NCBI GenBank assembly: GCA_965219915.1
Contig: OZ244794.1
Location: 1,860,001-1,924,000, forward strand
Direction: 5' to 3'
DNA: 64,000 nt
DNA from: Bin80 sp965219915
Lineage (GTDB): Bacteria; Bacteroidota; Rhodothermia; Rhodothermales; Bin80
The first letter of the stretch is position 1. Every line of letters starts with the position of its first letter. The position numbers were made by a program, and so were the translations under genes. The notes beneath the pieces are model-generated. The model had not been told where the DNA came from. It made no database searches and saw only the letters and a program-made list of their open reading frames with translations. Of the stretch, positions 19,572 through 28,148 are shown in pieces.

Positions 19572-20735
19572 CTATTGCCTTCCCAATCTTTGGACAGCTG
19601 GATGATCTGGATCAATAAGGACAGCCTTTTCCCAGGCTTCTCGTGCCAGTGGCGTACGGTTGGTTTTTGCGTAGATCTCTCCCAGACTCAACCATGCTAA
19701 AACGTAGCTCGAGTCAATAGTCAGGATGTTCAGTAGCTCCTGTTCCGCCTCCAATAGGCTGCCTAGTGCCATTTTCGCATTCGCAATATGAAATTGCAAA
19801 TCAATATTGTTCGGCCGGAGTGCGCGGGCGATCAGGTATACTTTCAAAGCTTCTTCTGTGCGGCCGGAGCGACGAAGTGCTGTAGCGTAGTCGACTTGTG
19901 CCTGGAAGTTTGTTGGTTGACGGTTCGCGGTGTTCGCCAAGTGACCTGCTGCTTGCTCTATTGCTCGCAAAGAGTCCGCTTTGGCAAGAATTCGGGAGGA
20001 GCGATCCGACTGCCCCAATTGCTGGAGTGCCTGTCCTAATATGTACTGAGGTTCTGCGTTTCGGGGATACGTGGCAACAATGTCTTGTAAAAGAGGCACA
20101 GCCTCCTCACTGCGACCGAGTCGCAGGAGGAGCCTTCCCTGTCGAACTTGATCTGTAAGGTGGTTCGGCCGAATACTCAACGCGACCCTGGTATGGAGCA
20201 ATGATTCAGAGTAGCTACCCTGCTGCTCCAGCCAATCAGCCATGCTGGTATGTGCAGGGGCATACAGGGAGTCCAAAACAATTGCCTGTCTGAATGCAGC
20301 AACTGCACTGTCAGGCTCGCTTAGAACATTATATACCGCCCCGAGAGCATGCCACGACATCGCTGCAGCGCTGTCGTTGACTGCATGGAGGAATTGGTCA
20401 AGAGCTTGGCGGTTCTGTCGCTTCCCATAGTAGATATTGCCAAGGTTGTGTCGGACGCCGGGGTAATCTCGTTCAATATTGATTACAGCCAGGTATGCTG
20501 CTTCAGCGTTATCCCACTGCTGAAGTTCGAAGTATATGCGTCCACGCATGAAATGCGCATCCGCTGATCGGGCATCAAGTGTAAGTGCACTGTCAGCCAG
20601 AATCAGTGCTTCGTGGTAATCCCTGAGCTTGAATGCTTCCTGTGACGCTTGGATGAGTTCTGCCACGTCCCGATGGCTGTCTGGAGAGCTACAGGCAGAC
20701 AGCACCAGCACGAACAAGAGTACGCTTATTCTCAT
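19572..20735 (-). CDS. TPR-repeat lipoprotein (second copy of the pair)
   Basis: A 387-aa exported lipoprotein with lipobox VLSAC in MRISVLLFVLVLSACSS. About nine to ten tetratricopeptide repeats fill the rest (AFKLRDYHEALILADSALTLD, GNIYYGKRQNRQALDQFLHAV, LRLGRSEEAVPLLQDIVATYP, LGEIYAKTNRTPLAREAWEK). Its ATG overlaps the stop codon of the UnbV gene (ATGA), giving translational coupling as in the pair at 4.5-7.0 kb; it is longer than that copy by about 110 residues. Third gene of the LacI-UnbV-TPR operon. Confidence 0.9.
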   Translation of the reverse strand: MRISVLLFVLVLSACSSPDSHRDVAELIQASQEAFKLRDYHEALILADSALTLDARSADAHFMRGRIYFELQQWDNAEAAYLAVINIERDYPGVRHNLGNIYYGKRQNRQALDQFLHAVNDSAAAMSWHALGAVYNVLSEPDSAVAAFRQAIVLDSLYAPAHTSMADWLEQQGSYSESLLHTRVALSIRPNHLTDQVRQGRLLLRLGRSEEAVPLLQDIVATYPRNAEPQYILGQALQQLGQSDRSSRILAKADSLRAIEQAAGHLANTANRQPTNFQAQVDYATALRRSGRTEEALKVYLIARALRPNNIDLQFHIANAKMALGSLLEAEQELLNILTIDSSYVLAWLSLGEIYAKTNRTPLAREAWEKAVLIDPDHPAVQRLGRQ

Positions 20736-22399
20736 TGACCGGTCTCACGGAGGCGAAGGGTTTTATTTGCAGCTACATCGGTTCGCCGGCTTACATGACC
20801 ATTGGGCCAAAGTACAGTAACAGAATCAGCATCTTGAAATGATCCCAGCCCAAACGTAGCTGTTTTCTCGGATTGGGAAGCATAGCTGTGCCCCGCACGC
20901 ACGCGACGGGATTGCTTCAGTGTTCCGGTCCAGACTTCGATCACAGCATCAATTGCCTGTCCATCCAGCTGTATGCGTAACCAGTTGTTTTCCGGGGGCA
21001 GATCGTTACGGAATAAGTAAAGCGGACCGTTGTTTTCTGTAATGAGGAGGTCAAGGTCGCCATCGAGATCAATGTCCGCTGTGGCAGCTCCCCGTCCCAC
21101 CACTGGATGTATCAGTCCAAGGTTGGGGGCCTCATCCGTGAATACGCCGTGCCCATCGTTTACGAAAAGCTGTGCAGGCTGCCTGTAACGCGAAATGTCA
21201 CTGAATTCGCTGGCTTGCGGGTTAATGTGACCGTTGGCCGCCAATAAATCTAAATCCCCGTCAAGTTCAGCGTCAAACAGGACCAATCCAAATGTCAGTG
21301 CCGGTATGCTTAGCGGGCCGACACCGCTCTTCGGGCCACGCTCTTCAAAGAAACCTGAGGGTGTATATCGGTATACGCCATTCATTTGGTCCTGAAAATG
21401 ACCTATGAAAATTGTCGGCTCTCCGGTAGAGTCTACAACACCCACATCAATACCCATGCCGGCGCGCGCCCGTCCCCGCATGTCTAGGGCCATGCCCCGG
21501 GCAAGCCCGATGTCTTCAAATGTACCATTTTGGAGATTCAGGAATAGCTGATCTGGGTCGGTATCGTTAGCCAGCACAATATCGGGCCAGCCGTCTCTGT
21601 TGATGTCCAGTGTAACTGCTCCAAGAGTTTTCCCAGAGCCAGCGAGTCCGGATTCTTCCGTTTGCTCAATGAATGTCCCGTCTCCGCGATTCAAATAGAA
21701 TCGCCCCGGCGTGCCCGTGTAGAGTTCAGGTGTGCAGTATCGCTTTTGGGTACCGTCGCTGGTACAAATCAGATCGGTATCTGGAGTCCAGTCGACGTAC
21801 CCCGTTACATAAAGATCTAACCAGCCGTCAAGATTAGCATCCAGAAACAATGCGGCGACATTCCATTCTGATGGTGCATTTAGGCCGTAAGCGTCTGTGA
21901 CATCCCTAAACACATGGTCGTCATTAATGAGTAGCATATTGCGCTCAAGCGACGTAAAGTAGAGGTCGTCATCACCATCCAGGTCAATATCCCCTGCGAT
22001 GATTCCCATACCATAACCTGAGATCGTTCCGAGGTTGGTTTCCTGGGTAACGTCAGTAAAATGTCCATTACCGCCACCCCTGTAAATCCAGATTCCAGGG
22101 TATGAGTTGTCAGTCCACGACTGTCCTCCCACAACTGCCAGATCAATTAAGTCATCATTGTTGTAGTCGAAAAAGACCGCCCCGGCCCCAAAAGTTTCAG
22201 GCATATACCAATTCCCCTCTGCACCACTCATGTGCCTGAAATCACCGAGCCCTGCTTCCTCCGTGATTTCGACAAATGTCCACTGTGGCTCTGGGGATCC
22301 ACAGCCGGTGCATATAATGATTAACAGTCCAAGAAGGCAGGTCAATAAAGAGTTTTTGGCGAGCCAGGGAGGTGCACCTGGGCAAATGCAGCGCGGCAT
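20732..22399 (-). CDS. CRTAC1-family FG-GAP/ASPIC-UnbV lipoprotein (second copy)
   Basis: 555 aa from the ATG at 22399, which sits 10 bp after the stop of the LacI-type gene and opens a signal peptide with a lipobox (LLIIICTGC). A longer frame to 22510 would lie inside the regulator gene and was rejected. The propeller shows FG-GAP loops: DYNNDDLIDLA, DIDLDGDDDLYF, DANLDGWLDLY, DINRDGWPDIV, DAELDGDLDLL and DIDLDGDLDLL. An ASPIC/UnbV domain closes the protein (IDAVIEVWTGTLKQSRRVRAGHS through VLWPNG). Overall order matches the protein at 4523-6175, so the two pairs are paralogous. Function is unknown; a role in binding extracellular glycan or protein is a guess. Confidence 0.92.
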   Translation of the reverse strand: MPRCICPGAPPWLAKNSLLTCLLGLLIIICTGCGSPEPQWTFVEITEEAGLGDFRHMSGAEGNWYMPETFGAGAVFFDYNNDDLIDLAVVGGQSWTDNSYPGIWIYRGGGNGHFTDVTQETNLGTISGYGMGIIAGDIDLDGDDDLYFTSLERNMLLINDDHVFRDVTDAYGLNAPSEWNVAALFLDANLDGWLDLYVTGYVDWTPDTDLICTSDGTQKRYCTPELYTGTPGRFYLNRGDGTFIEQTEESGLAGSGKTLGAVTLDINRDGWPDIVLANDTDPDQLFLNLQNGTFEDIGLARGMALDMRGRARAGMGIDVGVVDSTGEPTIFIGHFQDQMNGVYRYTPSGFFEERGPKSGVGPLSIPALTFGLVLFDAELDGDLDLLAANGHINPQASEFSDISRYRQPAQLFVNDGHGVFTDEAPNLGLIHPVVGRGAATADIDLDGDLDLLITENNGPLYLFRNDLPPENNWLRIQLDGQAIDAVIEVWTGTLKQSRRVRAGHSYASQSEKTATFGLGSFQDADSVTVLWPNGHVSRRTDVAANKTLRLRETGQ

Positions 22400-22409
22400 C
22401 GTCACATCA

Positions 22410-23417
22410 CTACAGGTAAGGAACTCGCATTTCCCGAATCGAAGATTCCCGAGGGATGAGTTCCAGTGGCATGACCGGGCAATGAAGCTCATCGGCAGGT
22501 ACTCCAGCAATCCGACGAATCAATATATCCATCGCTTTTGCGGCAAGCACATCAATCGGGACGTTCACAGTGGTTAACGAAGGCGTTGCAAAGTCAGCGC
22601 TCTTTGTTCCATCAAAACCGGTGACAGCTATCTCATTTGGTACACTGATCCCATTTTCAAGCAGGGCGCGCAAGGCGCCGAGGGCCCCCAGGTCGTTTGC
22701 TGCGACAATGGCAGTCGGTCGCGGTTGCAGGCGCAGGATTTCTTGAGCGCAGTCATATCCGCTCTCGAAAGAAAAATCACCTGGGTATTCGAGAATTTCC
22801 AATTCGCTCGGCGCAGCTTCAAGGAACCCTTGCAGTCTTTGCTGCGCATCGAAAGCGTCATCAGGGCCGCGGATAAAAGCAATACGTGTATGTCCCAGAT
22901 CAGAGATATGTCGTGCTACGTTGGCCATACCTCCGTGGTTATCGAAATTAACGGTGTTTATTTCCTGGTCTCGTGATTTGGTGTTCAAAAAAACGAAAGG
23001 AAAGACCGGGTTCACCACCGACAGTACTTGCTCAGCAGATAATTCGGGCACCATAATGACCATTCCGTCCACCCGCCGGTTCATGCTCTCGAAAACGGCG
23101 AGAAAATCAGTTTCGAGGCGTCGGGAGGAACTGACCATGAGAAGGTAGTCGTGTTCTTTGGCAGTTGTATCCAAACCGGATATAAGGTCTGCAAAAAATT
23201 CACCCGTGATGGAGGGTAATATCACGCCAATCGTGCGGGAAGCAAGACCCAAAAGTCTTCTCGCTGCTGGATTTGGCGAAAACTTGAGCGCCTTGATGGC
23301 AGCGATAACCCGCGCCCTCCTCTCGGGACTTACAGGAGCAGAATCATTGATTACGCGTGACACTGTGGAAATGGATACCTTGGCGTGATGTGCCACATCG
23401 TGAACAGTTGGAATCAT
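22410..23417 (-). CDS. LacI/GalR-family transcriptional regulator
   Basis: 335 aa, full length for the family. The N-terminal helix-turn-helix (TVHDVAHHAKVSISTVSRVIN, residues 4-24, split here) and hinge helix (NPAARRLLGLASRTIGVILP, about 53-72) are followed by a periplasmic-binding-protein-like sensor domain (about 62-330: ITGEFFADLISGLDTTAKEHDY, FDNHGGMANVARHISDLGHTRIAFI, AIVAANDLGALGALRALLENG, VTGFDGTKSADFATPSLTTVNVP). Members respond to sugars or related ligands. It is the first gene of an operon with the UnbV and TPR lipoproteins and is divergent from the SGNH-hydrolase gene, so it probably controls one or both. Its relation to the glycan operon further left is possible but not shown. 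Confidence 0.95.
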   Translation of the reverse strand: MIPTVHDVAHHAKVSISTVSRVINDSAPVSPERRARVIAAIKALKFSPNPAARRLLGLASRTIGVILPSITGEFFADLISGLDTTAKEHDYLLMVSSSRRLETDFLAVFESMNRRVDGMVIMVPELSAEQVLSVVNPVFPFVFLNTKSRDQEINTVNFDNHGGMANVARHISDLGHTRIAFIRGPDDAFDAQQRLQGFLEAAPSELEILEYPGDFSFESGYDCAQEILRLQPRPTAIVAANDLGALGALRALLENGISVPNEIAVTGFDGTKSADFATPSLTTVNVPIDVLAAKAMDILIRRIAGVPADELHCPVMPLELIPRESSIREMRVPYL

Positions 23418-23524
23418 ACGACGATTTTCGGATTAGTACTAAATAAATTCTGACGAACGACGGTGAAGTCGGTAAAAATAATTGCGATGATCTTGCGTAT
23501 TGAGATTGCAATATCGTTTCAGCT

Positions 23525-23554
23525 TTGCCGACCGTAATTTATCACTTGTATAAT
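23525..23554 (+). promoter_or_regulatory. Possible sigma70-like promoter of the SGNH gene
   Basis: TTGCCG at 23525-23530 and TATAAT at 23549-23554 are separated by 18 bp. Transcription would then start at or next to the ATG at 23560, giving a leaderless message. Bacteroidota usually use a different -7/-33 consensus, so this is tentative. Confidence 0.3.
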
Positions 23555-23559
23555 AAAAG

Positions 23560-25263
23560 ATGCGAACGGTACTATTTAAGATAGCAGCTATAGTGTTACC
23601 CCTGGTGTTACTTGCAGCAGCGGAGGGCATCGTTCGCATCTTTGAGCACGAACCTTTTCTTATACCGGTACCGGGAGAACCCGAGTACCAGACGGTGAAC
23701 CCTGCGTACGCAGGGCGCTATTTTCGTGGATTTATTCCTCAGGCGGCATATAACCGGTTTCTTCAGAAGAAGCCGGATCCGGTTTATCGGATTATAGCAC
23801 TTGGCGGATCATCCACTGCAGGGTATCCCTATTCATTCAACTCTGGATTCCCGGAGAGGGTAGCCGCGGGGCTTCGGGCCATCTATCCAACCCGGCAAAT
23901 AGAGGTCATCAATCTAGGGATGACTGCGCTAAGCAGCCACGTGATACGAGACTTTGTGCCGCATGTAGTGCGCATGCAGCCCGATGCTGTTTTGATTTAC
24001 GCGGGACACAATGAATACTACGGAGCATACGGAGCGGGTGGTGTGAATCGGAGCCGGATGCTTACACGCACACTGTTCTGGTTTAAAAGGAGCGTATTGT
24101 TCCGGAAGCTGGAGCGATTGATAGCCCCGCCCATTCAATCTAATCGCACCATGATGGCACAATCTACAACGGATGTATCCATTGCATTCGAGGGGGCGGT
24201 ATATCAGGCTGGAGTGGAGAACTTCGAATCAAACCTGACAGCAATTCTTGAACGATTTGAGAGGGCAGGAATCCCGACCTACATTGGAACACTGGTCTCG
24301 AATCTGCAATCGCAGCCCCCGCTCGGAGTTGATTCTATTGCCAATGTAGCATGGGTCACGGGTCAAGAGCAGTGGGCAATGGGAGATACAGCGGCCGCTA
24401 TGGCGTCTTTTGTGCAGGCAAAGGAACACGACCCCATCAGGTTCAGGGCTCCTGAGGCAATGAACCAGATACTCTCCCGTCTGTCAGAGCATCACGCTGC
24501 AATCCTTGTCGATCTAGAGCCACAATTCGGGCCAGATGTACGCGATTCATTATTTACGGATCATCTTCATCCCACTGCATTGGGGTATGATCGAATGGCG
24601 CGTGTTTTTGTCAGTGCGATCGTGGAGACTCCGTCAAAAATCGCCCTGGATTTGGGTGCTCCTGAGCCAGCACCATTAGATGCCGGACATGCCAGGTTGT
24701 TGATTGCAAGGCTACGTTTGGGCTTTCCGTTTACAGTTGGGTTGTCGGAGGCAGAGGAATTAAGTCGATTCGGGAGAATTCTGCAGCTACATCGCGAATC
24801 AGGACGATTGGCAGACTCGCTAGCTGCATTGGCAGTTGCGGGCGAGCTCGCCGTGTACGAAGCACTGTCTAAGGCCAAAGACCATGATTTGGCGGCACGG
24901 GATACAGTGCAGGCTCTGGCACATATGCGATCGCTATTGTACTGGCAACCGTTCAATGAGAGACTGCACATGGAAGCTGCCGAGCTTGCCTCATACCAAT
25001 CAAGCAATCTGGCAGGAGAAGTAATGCAGCTGATCGTAGCGCGAGAGCCATCCGAGAATTATTTGAATACCCTCGCAGCTCTACGCATACGACAGGGCGC
25101 CCTCGAGCCCGCTGGATCGCTATTGCGATCAATTGAAGCCGACAATCCTGAATCGGCCGTGATGCTTTTCAATATGGCGCGTTACCTTGTGCAGGTCGGA
25201 GATACACTGAATGCGGAAGTTTATTTTCGCCGGTATCAACAAGTTGTAAGAAGAGATCCCTGA
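23560..25263 (+). CDS. Membrane-anchored SGNH/GDSL hydrolase with C-terminal TPR-like region
   Basis: 567 aa. An N-terminal hydrophobic segment (residues 5-25) probably anchors or exports the protein. An SGNH-hydrolase domain covers about 74-350: block I IIALGGSST with catalytic Ser84, block II region NLGMTALSS, block III YAGHNEYYGAYG with Asn151, and block V TDHLHPT with Asp334 and His337. Such enzymes remove acyl or acetyl groups from glycans, lipids or other esters. The C-terminal 200 residues are helical and TPR-like (NMARYLVQVGDTLNAEVYFRRYQQ). It is divergent from the LacI-type regulator and separated by 142 bp, so it may be under its control. Substrate unknown. Confidence 0.88.
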   Translation: MRTVLFKIAAIVLPLVLLAAAEGIVRIFEHEPFLIPVPGEPEYQTVNPAYAGRYFRGFIPQAAYNRFLQKKPDPVYRIIALGGSSTAGYPYSFNSGFPERVAAGLRAIYPTRQIEVINLGMTALSSHVIRDFVPHVVRMQPDAVLIYAGHNEYYGAYGAGGVNRSRMLTRTLFWFKRSVLFRKLERLIAPPIQSNRTMMAQSTTDVSIAFEGAVYQAGVENFESNLTAILERFERAGIPTYIGTLVSNLQSQPPLGVDSIANVAWVTGQEQWAMGDTAAAMASFVQAKEHDPIRFRAPEAMNQILSRLSEHHAAILVDLEPQFGPDVRDSLFTDHLHPTALGYDRMARVFVSAIVETPSKIALDLGAPEPAPLDAGHARLLIARLRLGFPFTVGLSEAEELSRFGRILQLHRESGRLADSLAALAVAGELAVYEALSKAKDHDLAARDTVQALAHMRSLLYWQPFNERLHMEAAELASYQSSNLAGEVMQLIVAREPSENYLNTLAALRIRQGALEPAGSLLRSIEADNPESAVMLFNMARYLVQVGDTLNAEVYFRRYQQVVRRDP

Positions 25264-25380
25264 CCAGAAGCATTCCGGTCGTGCTGGCAGGGTTTACTGT
25301 TGCGGAGTTGTAGCTTACAATAGAAGATGTTTGGTTGAGCGCACATTTATTTCGCTTTATCAATCCGAGTAGCGAGCCAT

Positions 25381-25737
25381 TTGGTAAGGTCATTTTTCTA
25401 TAAATTGCGTACCTCTGACAAGGTGCACATGTCTCGTGACTACAATTGCAAGTGCCGGGGATATCCTATCCGTTCTGTTCTCCTGTCGTCCGCGGGATTC
25501 GAGGGAAGAGGCACACGTGCGATCCTTTCTACTCTAATCACCTCGGTTGAGCACGCTAAAATTCGCCCCTGCGATGGTGAAACATGCGAAAATGTATTCG
25601 TGACAGATCCCGAAGGCCCGTTTTACCGGTGTTGAGGCTTGCATACACAACAACGATTCAGGTTTGAATTGCGATCTGGGCGAGAATGGCGAATGCACTA
25701 CAGGCGAATGTTGTCCGTGGTGGAAGGCTCGGTGTTA
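25381..25737 (+). pseudogene. Possible small Cys-rich ORF broken by a frameshift
   Basis: An open frame from 25381 ends at 25635 with HAKIRPCDGETCENVFVTDPEGPFYRC. If one T is removed from the TTTT run at 25621-25624, the frame continues as FTGVEACIHNNDSGLNCD and on to a stop at 25735-25737, adding six more cysteines (GECTTGECCPWWKARC at the end). The joined C-terminal part looks like a small disulphide-rich secreted peptide. The N-terminal part shows no signal peptide, so the true start is unclear. A sequencing error in the T run is as likely as a real frameshift. Not recognised as any family. Confidence 0.3.
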
Positions 25738-25773
25738 ATTCTAACCTGTTTGTAATAAATCAGTATAGTTTTG

Positions 25774-26172
25774 ATGAAAATGCGTAGCACTGGTCGGTTT
25801 GTCCTTTTCTTTCTTGTGCTATTCAACATTAGTGCATTCTTGAGCGTGTCAGAGGTATTGGCTTTTTCTGGTCAGAACCACGCGCATCCAACCAGCGACA
25901 ATAACTCAACGACTACGGATCCTGATTTTATCCTTAAGCCTCCCGGCTATATCCTCGAGAGAGGTACAAAGTTCTGCTCCTCCCTCGCGCTTATCGACAC
26001 GGTTGTTATAGGAGTTGCAGACGGTAGACGGTATGAAATGCTAGGAGATGCAACGGACTTAGAATTTGATTCCAATGGACGTATAATTGCTCTAGACTGT
26101 GAACTCGTGAAGTATTGTTCTACAGTTCTGATGGGTCGTACCTTTGATTCTTTATGTTATCAAAAACTGTGA
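25774..26172 (+). CDS. Small secreted protein of unknown function
   Basis: 132 aa from the ATG at 25774 (a TTG directly before it also opens the frame). The N-terminus is a clear signal peptide (RFVLFFLVLFNISAFLSV, cleavage near VLAFSG). The mature part is about 100 residues with four cysteines, a low-complexity N/T/S-rich stretch after the cleavage site and a beta-rich C-terminus (EFDSNGRIIALDCE). No family recognised. It marks the left end of the accessory region. Confidence 0.5.
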   Translation: MKMRSTGRFVLFFLVLFNISAFLSVSEVLAFSGQNHAHPTSDNNSTTTDPDFILKPPGYILERGTKFCSSLALIDTVVIGVADGRRYEMLGDATDLEFDSNGRIIALDCELVKYCSTVLMGRTFDSLCYQKL

Positions 26173-26400
26173 GTCCCGACCGAACAACATCAAGAAGCAA
26201 GCATTCACCGAAGCTGCCGATGCCCCGTAAACTGTATACAAAACTATCTTACTCTATCTCGCTACAAAACAGTCGCGGAAAGGCATGTACAATCACGAAA
26301 TTCCTTGTTGTGATAAACAGAGTTTGCAACAATCTTATCTGCAACCCAATTAACGACAGCGGCTTGAGTTTCGCAGTGACTGGCTGCGAAAACGCTGATT

Positions 26401-26877
26401 ATGATTCCTGAATTGACAGAGATCTTCGAATCGCCGTGGGCCGTACTGCCTGCCGGATTTCATCGGACAAACTTATGTGCTGTTGAAGGACGCTTTGTTT
26501 CAAATAAGCGGCGCCGAAATTTATTTAATGGATTGGTTGAGGCTTCCAGACTTCTTCGTCGGGCAGGATGTAGGCGTTTATACCTCGATGGTAGCTTTGT
26601 AACGGAGAAGCCGGTTCCCAATGACTATGATGCCTGCTGGGACCCATTTGGCGTAGACAATCGACTCATGGATCCCGTATTCTTTGACTTTCGTAACAAC
26701 CGAGCGGCCCAGAAAGATAGATTCGGTGGGGAGTTTTTTCCTTCCAGTCTTGTGGTAAAGGAGGTTGGACAGACCTTCCTTGATTTCTTCCAGATTGATA
26801 AGTATTCTGGCAAACAAAAGGGAATCATTCTTGTGGGGCTCGCTAACGATCCAATGCTTGACACCCGTAGTACATGA
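26401..26877 (+). CDS. DUF6932-like putative nucleotidyltransferase
   Basis: 158 aa. The core motif DGSFVTEKPVPNDYDACWD (about residues 60-78) has the G-S and D-x-D spacing of a minimal nucleotidyltransferase (MNT-like) active site and matches the conserved signature of DUF6932 proteins as I remember it. The end of the domain shows GGEFFPSSL and DFFQIDKYSGKQKGII. Such proteins are usually encoded in variable islands, often beside antitoxin-like partners. Here the stop codon overlaps the ATG of an XRE/ImmA gene (ATGA), so the two are a coupled pair resembling a toxin-antitoxin layout. Catalysis is an inference. Confidence 0.72.
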   Translation: MIPELTEIFESPWAVLPAGFHRTNLCAVEGRFVSNKRRRNLFNGLVEASRLLRRAGCRRLYLDGSFVTEKPVPNDYDACWDPFGVDNRLMDPVFFDFRNNRAAQKDRFGGEFFPSSLVVKEVGQTFLDFFQIDKYSGKQKGIILVGLANDPMLDTRST

Positions 26878-28148
26878 TTTACAGTAACAAGCAATACCAC
26901 ATCACTATCGATCGGGTGTCCAAACTGAAGGAGGGGCTTGTTGCTGCGACGGAGCCAGATACAGTAACCGAGTGGGCCCGCGCTGTCGAAATTGATGCTC
27001 TGAAATCCCAGATCGCAGAACTTGAAGCAGATCTCGCATACTACCAGATGCTCATATCTGGGGAGATTACTGTGGCGAAGTCACACTCGCTTGAAAGCCT
27101 TCCGATGACGTTAGTTCAGGCCCGGATCGCGCGTGGCCTGAGCCAGTCCGAATTGGCTGACGCGTTAGGAGTCAAGCTGCAGCAGATACAGCGCTACGAA
27201 GCATCTGACTACATGGGAGTAAGCCTAGATCGTATTATCAAAGTTGCCAAAATATTGAATGTTCACACAGTTGGCTCATTTGGGACCGAGGAAACTCATG
27301 GAAATGTGATCTTTTCATGGGAAAACGCCGATACCGTTCGCTGGCAAGAATTTCCGGCCAAAGAAATGGTGAGACGCCGATGGTTCGATCTCCCAAGAGG
27401 TGGTGATCTCATTGAGGCTGCTAAAACATATTTTTTGGAAACTGCTGGCCCGCATTTCGCTTCGGCTCTTCACCGAAAGAAAATGCGCGGTACTTACCCG
27501 CCGAATGAATATTCTCTGATTGCATGGCAGGCACGGGTACTTGATCTTGCGCGGATGTGGACCGAAGAATGGAATCCTCCAGCGTTTAAACTGGACGACC
27601 GTTGGTTGTCAGAACTTGTCGCACTCACTCGACGACCTGATGGACCACGAGCTGCACGCAAATTGCTCGGTCGTAAAGGTATAGTTCTAGTGATCGAAGA
27701 ACACATGCCTGGCACCTATCTTGATGGTGCAGCAATGCTTGGAGCCAGAGATCATCCCGTAATAGGCCTGACGCTACGCCATAATCGAGTAGACAACTTT
27801 TGGTTCGTGCTTCTTCATGAATTGGGCCATATATTCTTGCATCTCTTCGAGGGTGTCCGCTACGACTTCTTTGACGACGACACAACTGAGTCTCGGGATG
27901 CAATTGAACTAGAAGCCGACGAATTTGCATTAAATGCGCTCATTCCTAGAGATCAATGGGAAGGTTGTCTATCACGCTTTGCTTTGTCGGAAGAGGCAGT
28001 TCAGCTTGACGCGAAAAAGCTCAACGTTGCTGCAAGCATAGTAGCCGGTCGAATTCGAAGAGAGCAGAATAACTATAAGATCCTTACCGGGCTTATCCAA
28101 TCTGGTGTGCGGGAACTACTTCAAGAGGTGGACCATGATCCTGAGTGA
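26874..28148 (+). CDS. XRE-family HTH regulator fused to ImmA/IrrE metallopeptidase
   Basis: 424 aa. An N-terminal helical stretch (about 38-66, DALKSQIAELEADLAYYQML, coiled-coil-like) precedes an XRE helix-turn-helix at about 80-130 (RIARGLSQSELADALGVKLQ, QRYEAS). The C-terminal half is an ImmA/IrrE-type zinc peptidase with HELGH at 315-319 and a third-ligand region ELEADEF around 345-351. In phages and integrative elements such proteins cleave or regulate repressors; HTH-ImmA fusions are common antitoxin or stress regulators. It starts inside the stop of the nucleotidyltransferase gene and its 3' end overlaps the beta-family gene, making a three-gene cassette. Confidence 0.9.
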   Translation: MIYSNKQYHITIDRVSKLKEGLVAATEPDTVTEWARAVEIDALKSQIAELEADLAYYQMLISGEITVAKSHSLESLPMTLVQARIARGLSQSELADALGVKLQQIQRYEASDYMGVSLDRIIKVAKILNVHTVGSFGTEETHGNVIFSWENADTVRWQEFPAKEMVRRRWFDLPRGGDLIEAAKTYFLETAGPHFASALHRKKMRGTYPPNEYSLIAWQARVLDLARMWTEEWNPPAFKLDDRWLSELVALTRRPDGPRAARKLLGRKGIVLVIEEHMPGTYLDGAAMLGARDHPVIGLTLRHNRVDNFWFVLLHELGHIFLHLFEGVRYDFFDDDTTESRDAIELEADEFALNALIPRDQWEGCLSRFALSEEAVQLDAKKLNVAASIVAGRIRREQNNYKILTGLIQSGVRELLQEVDHDPE

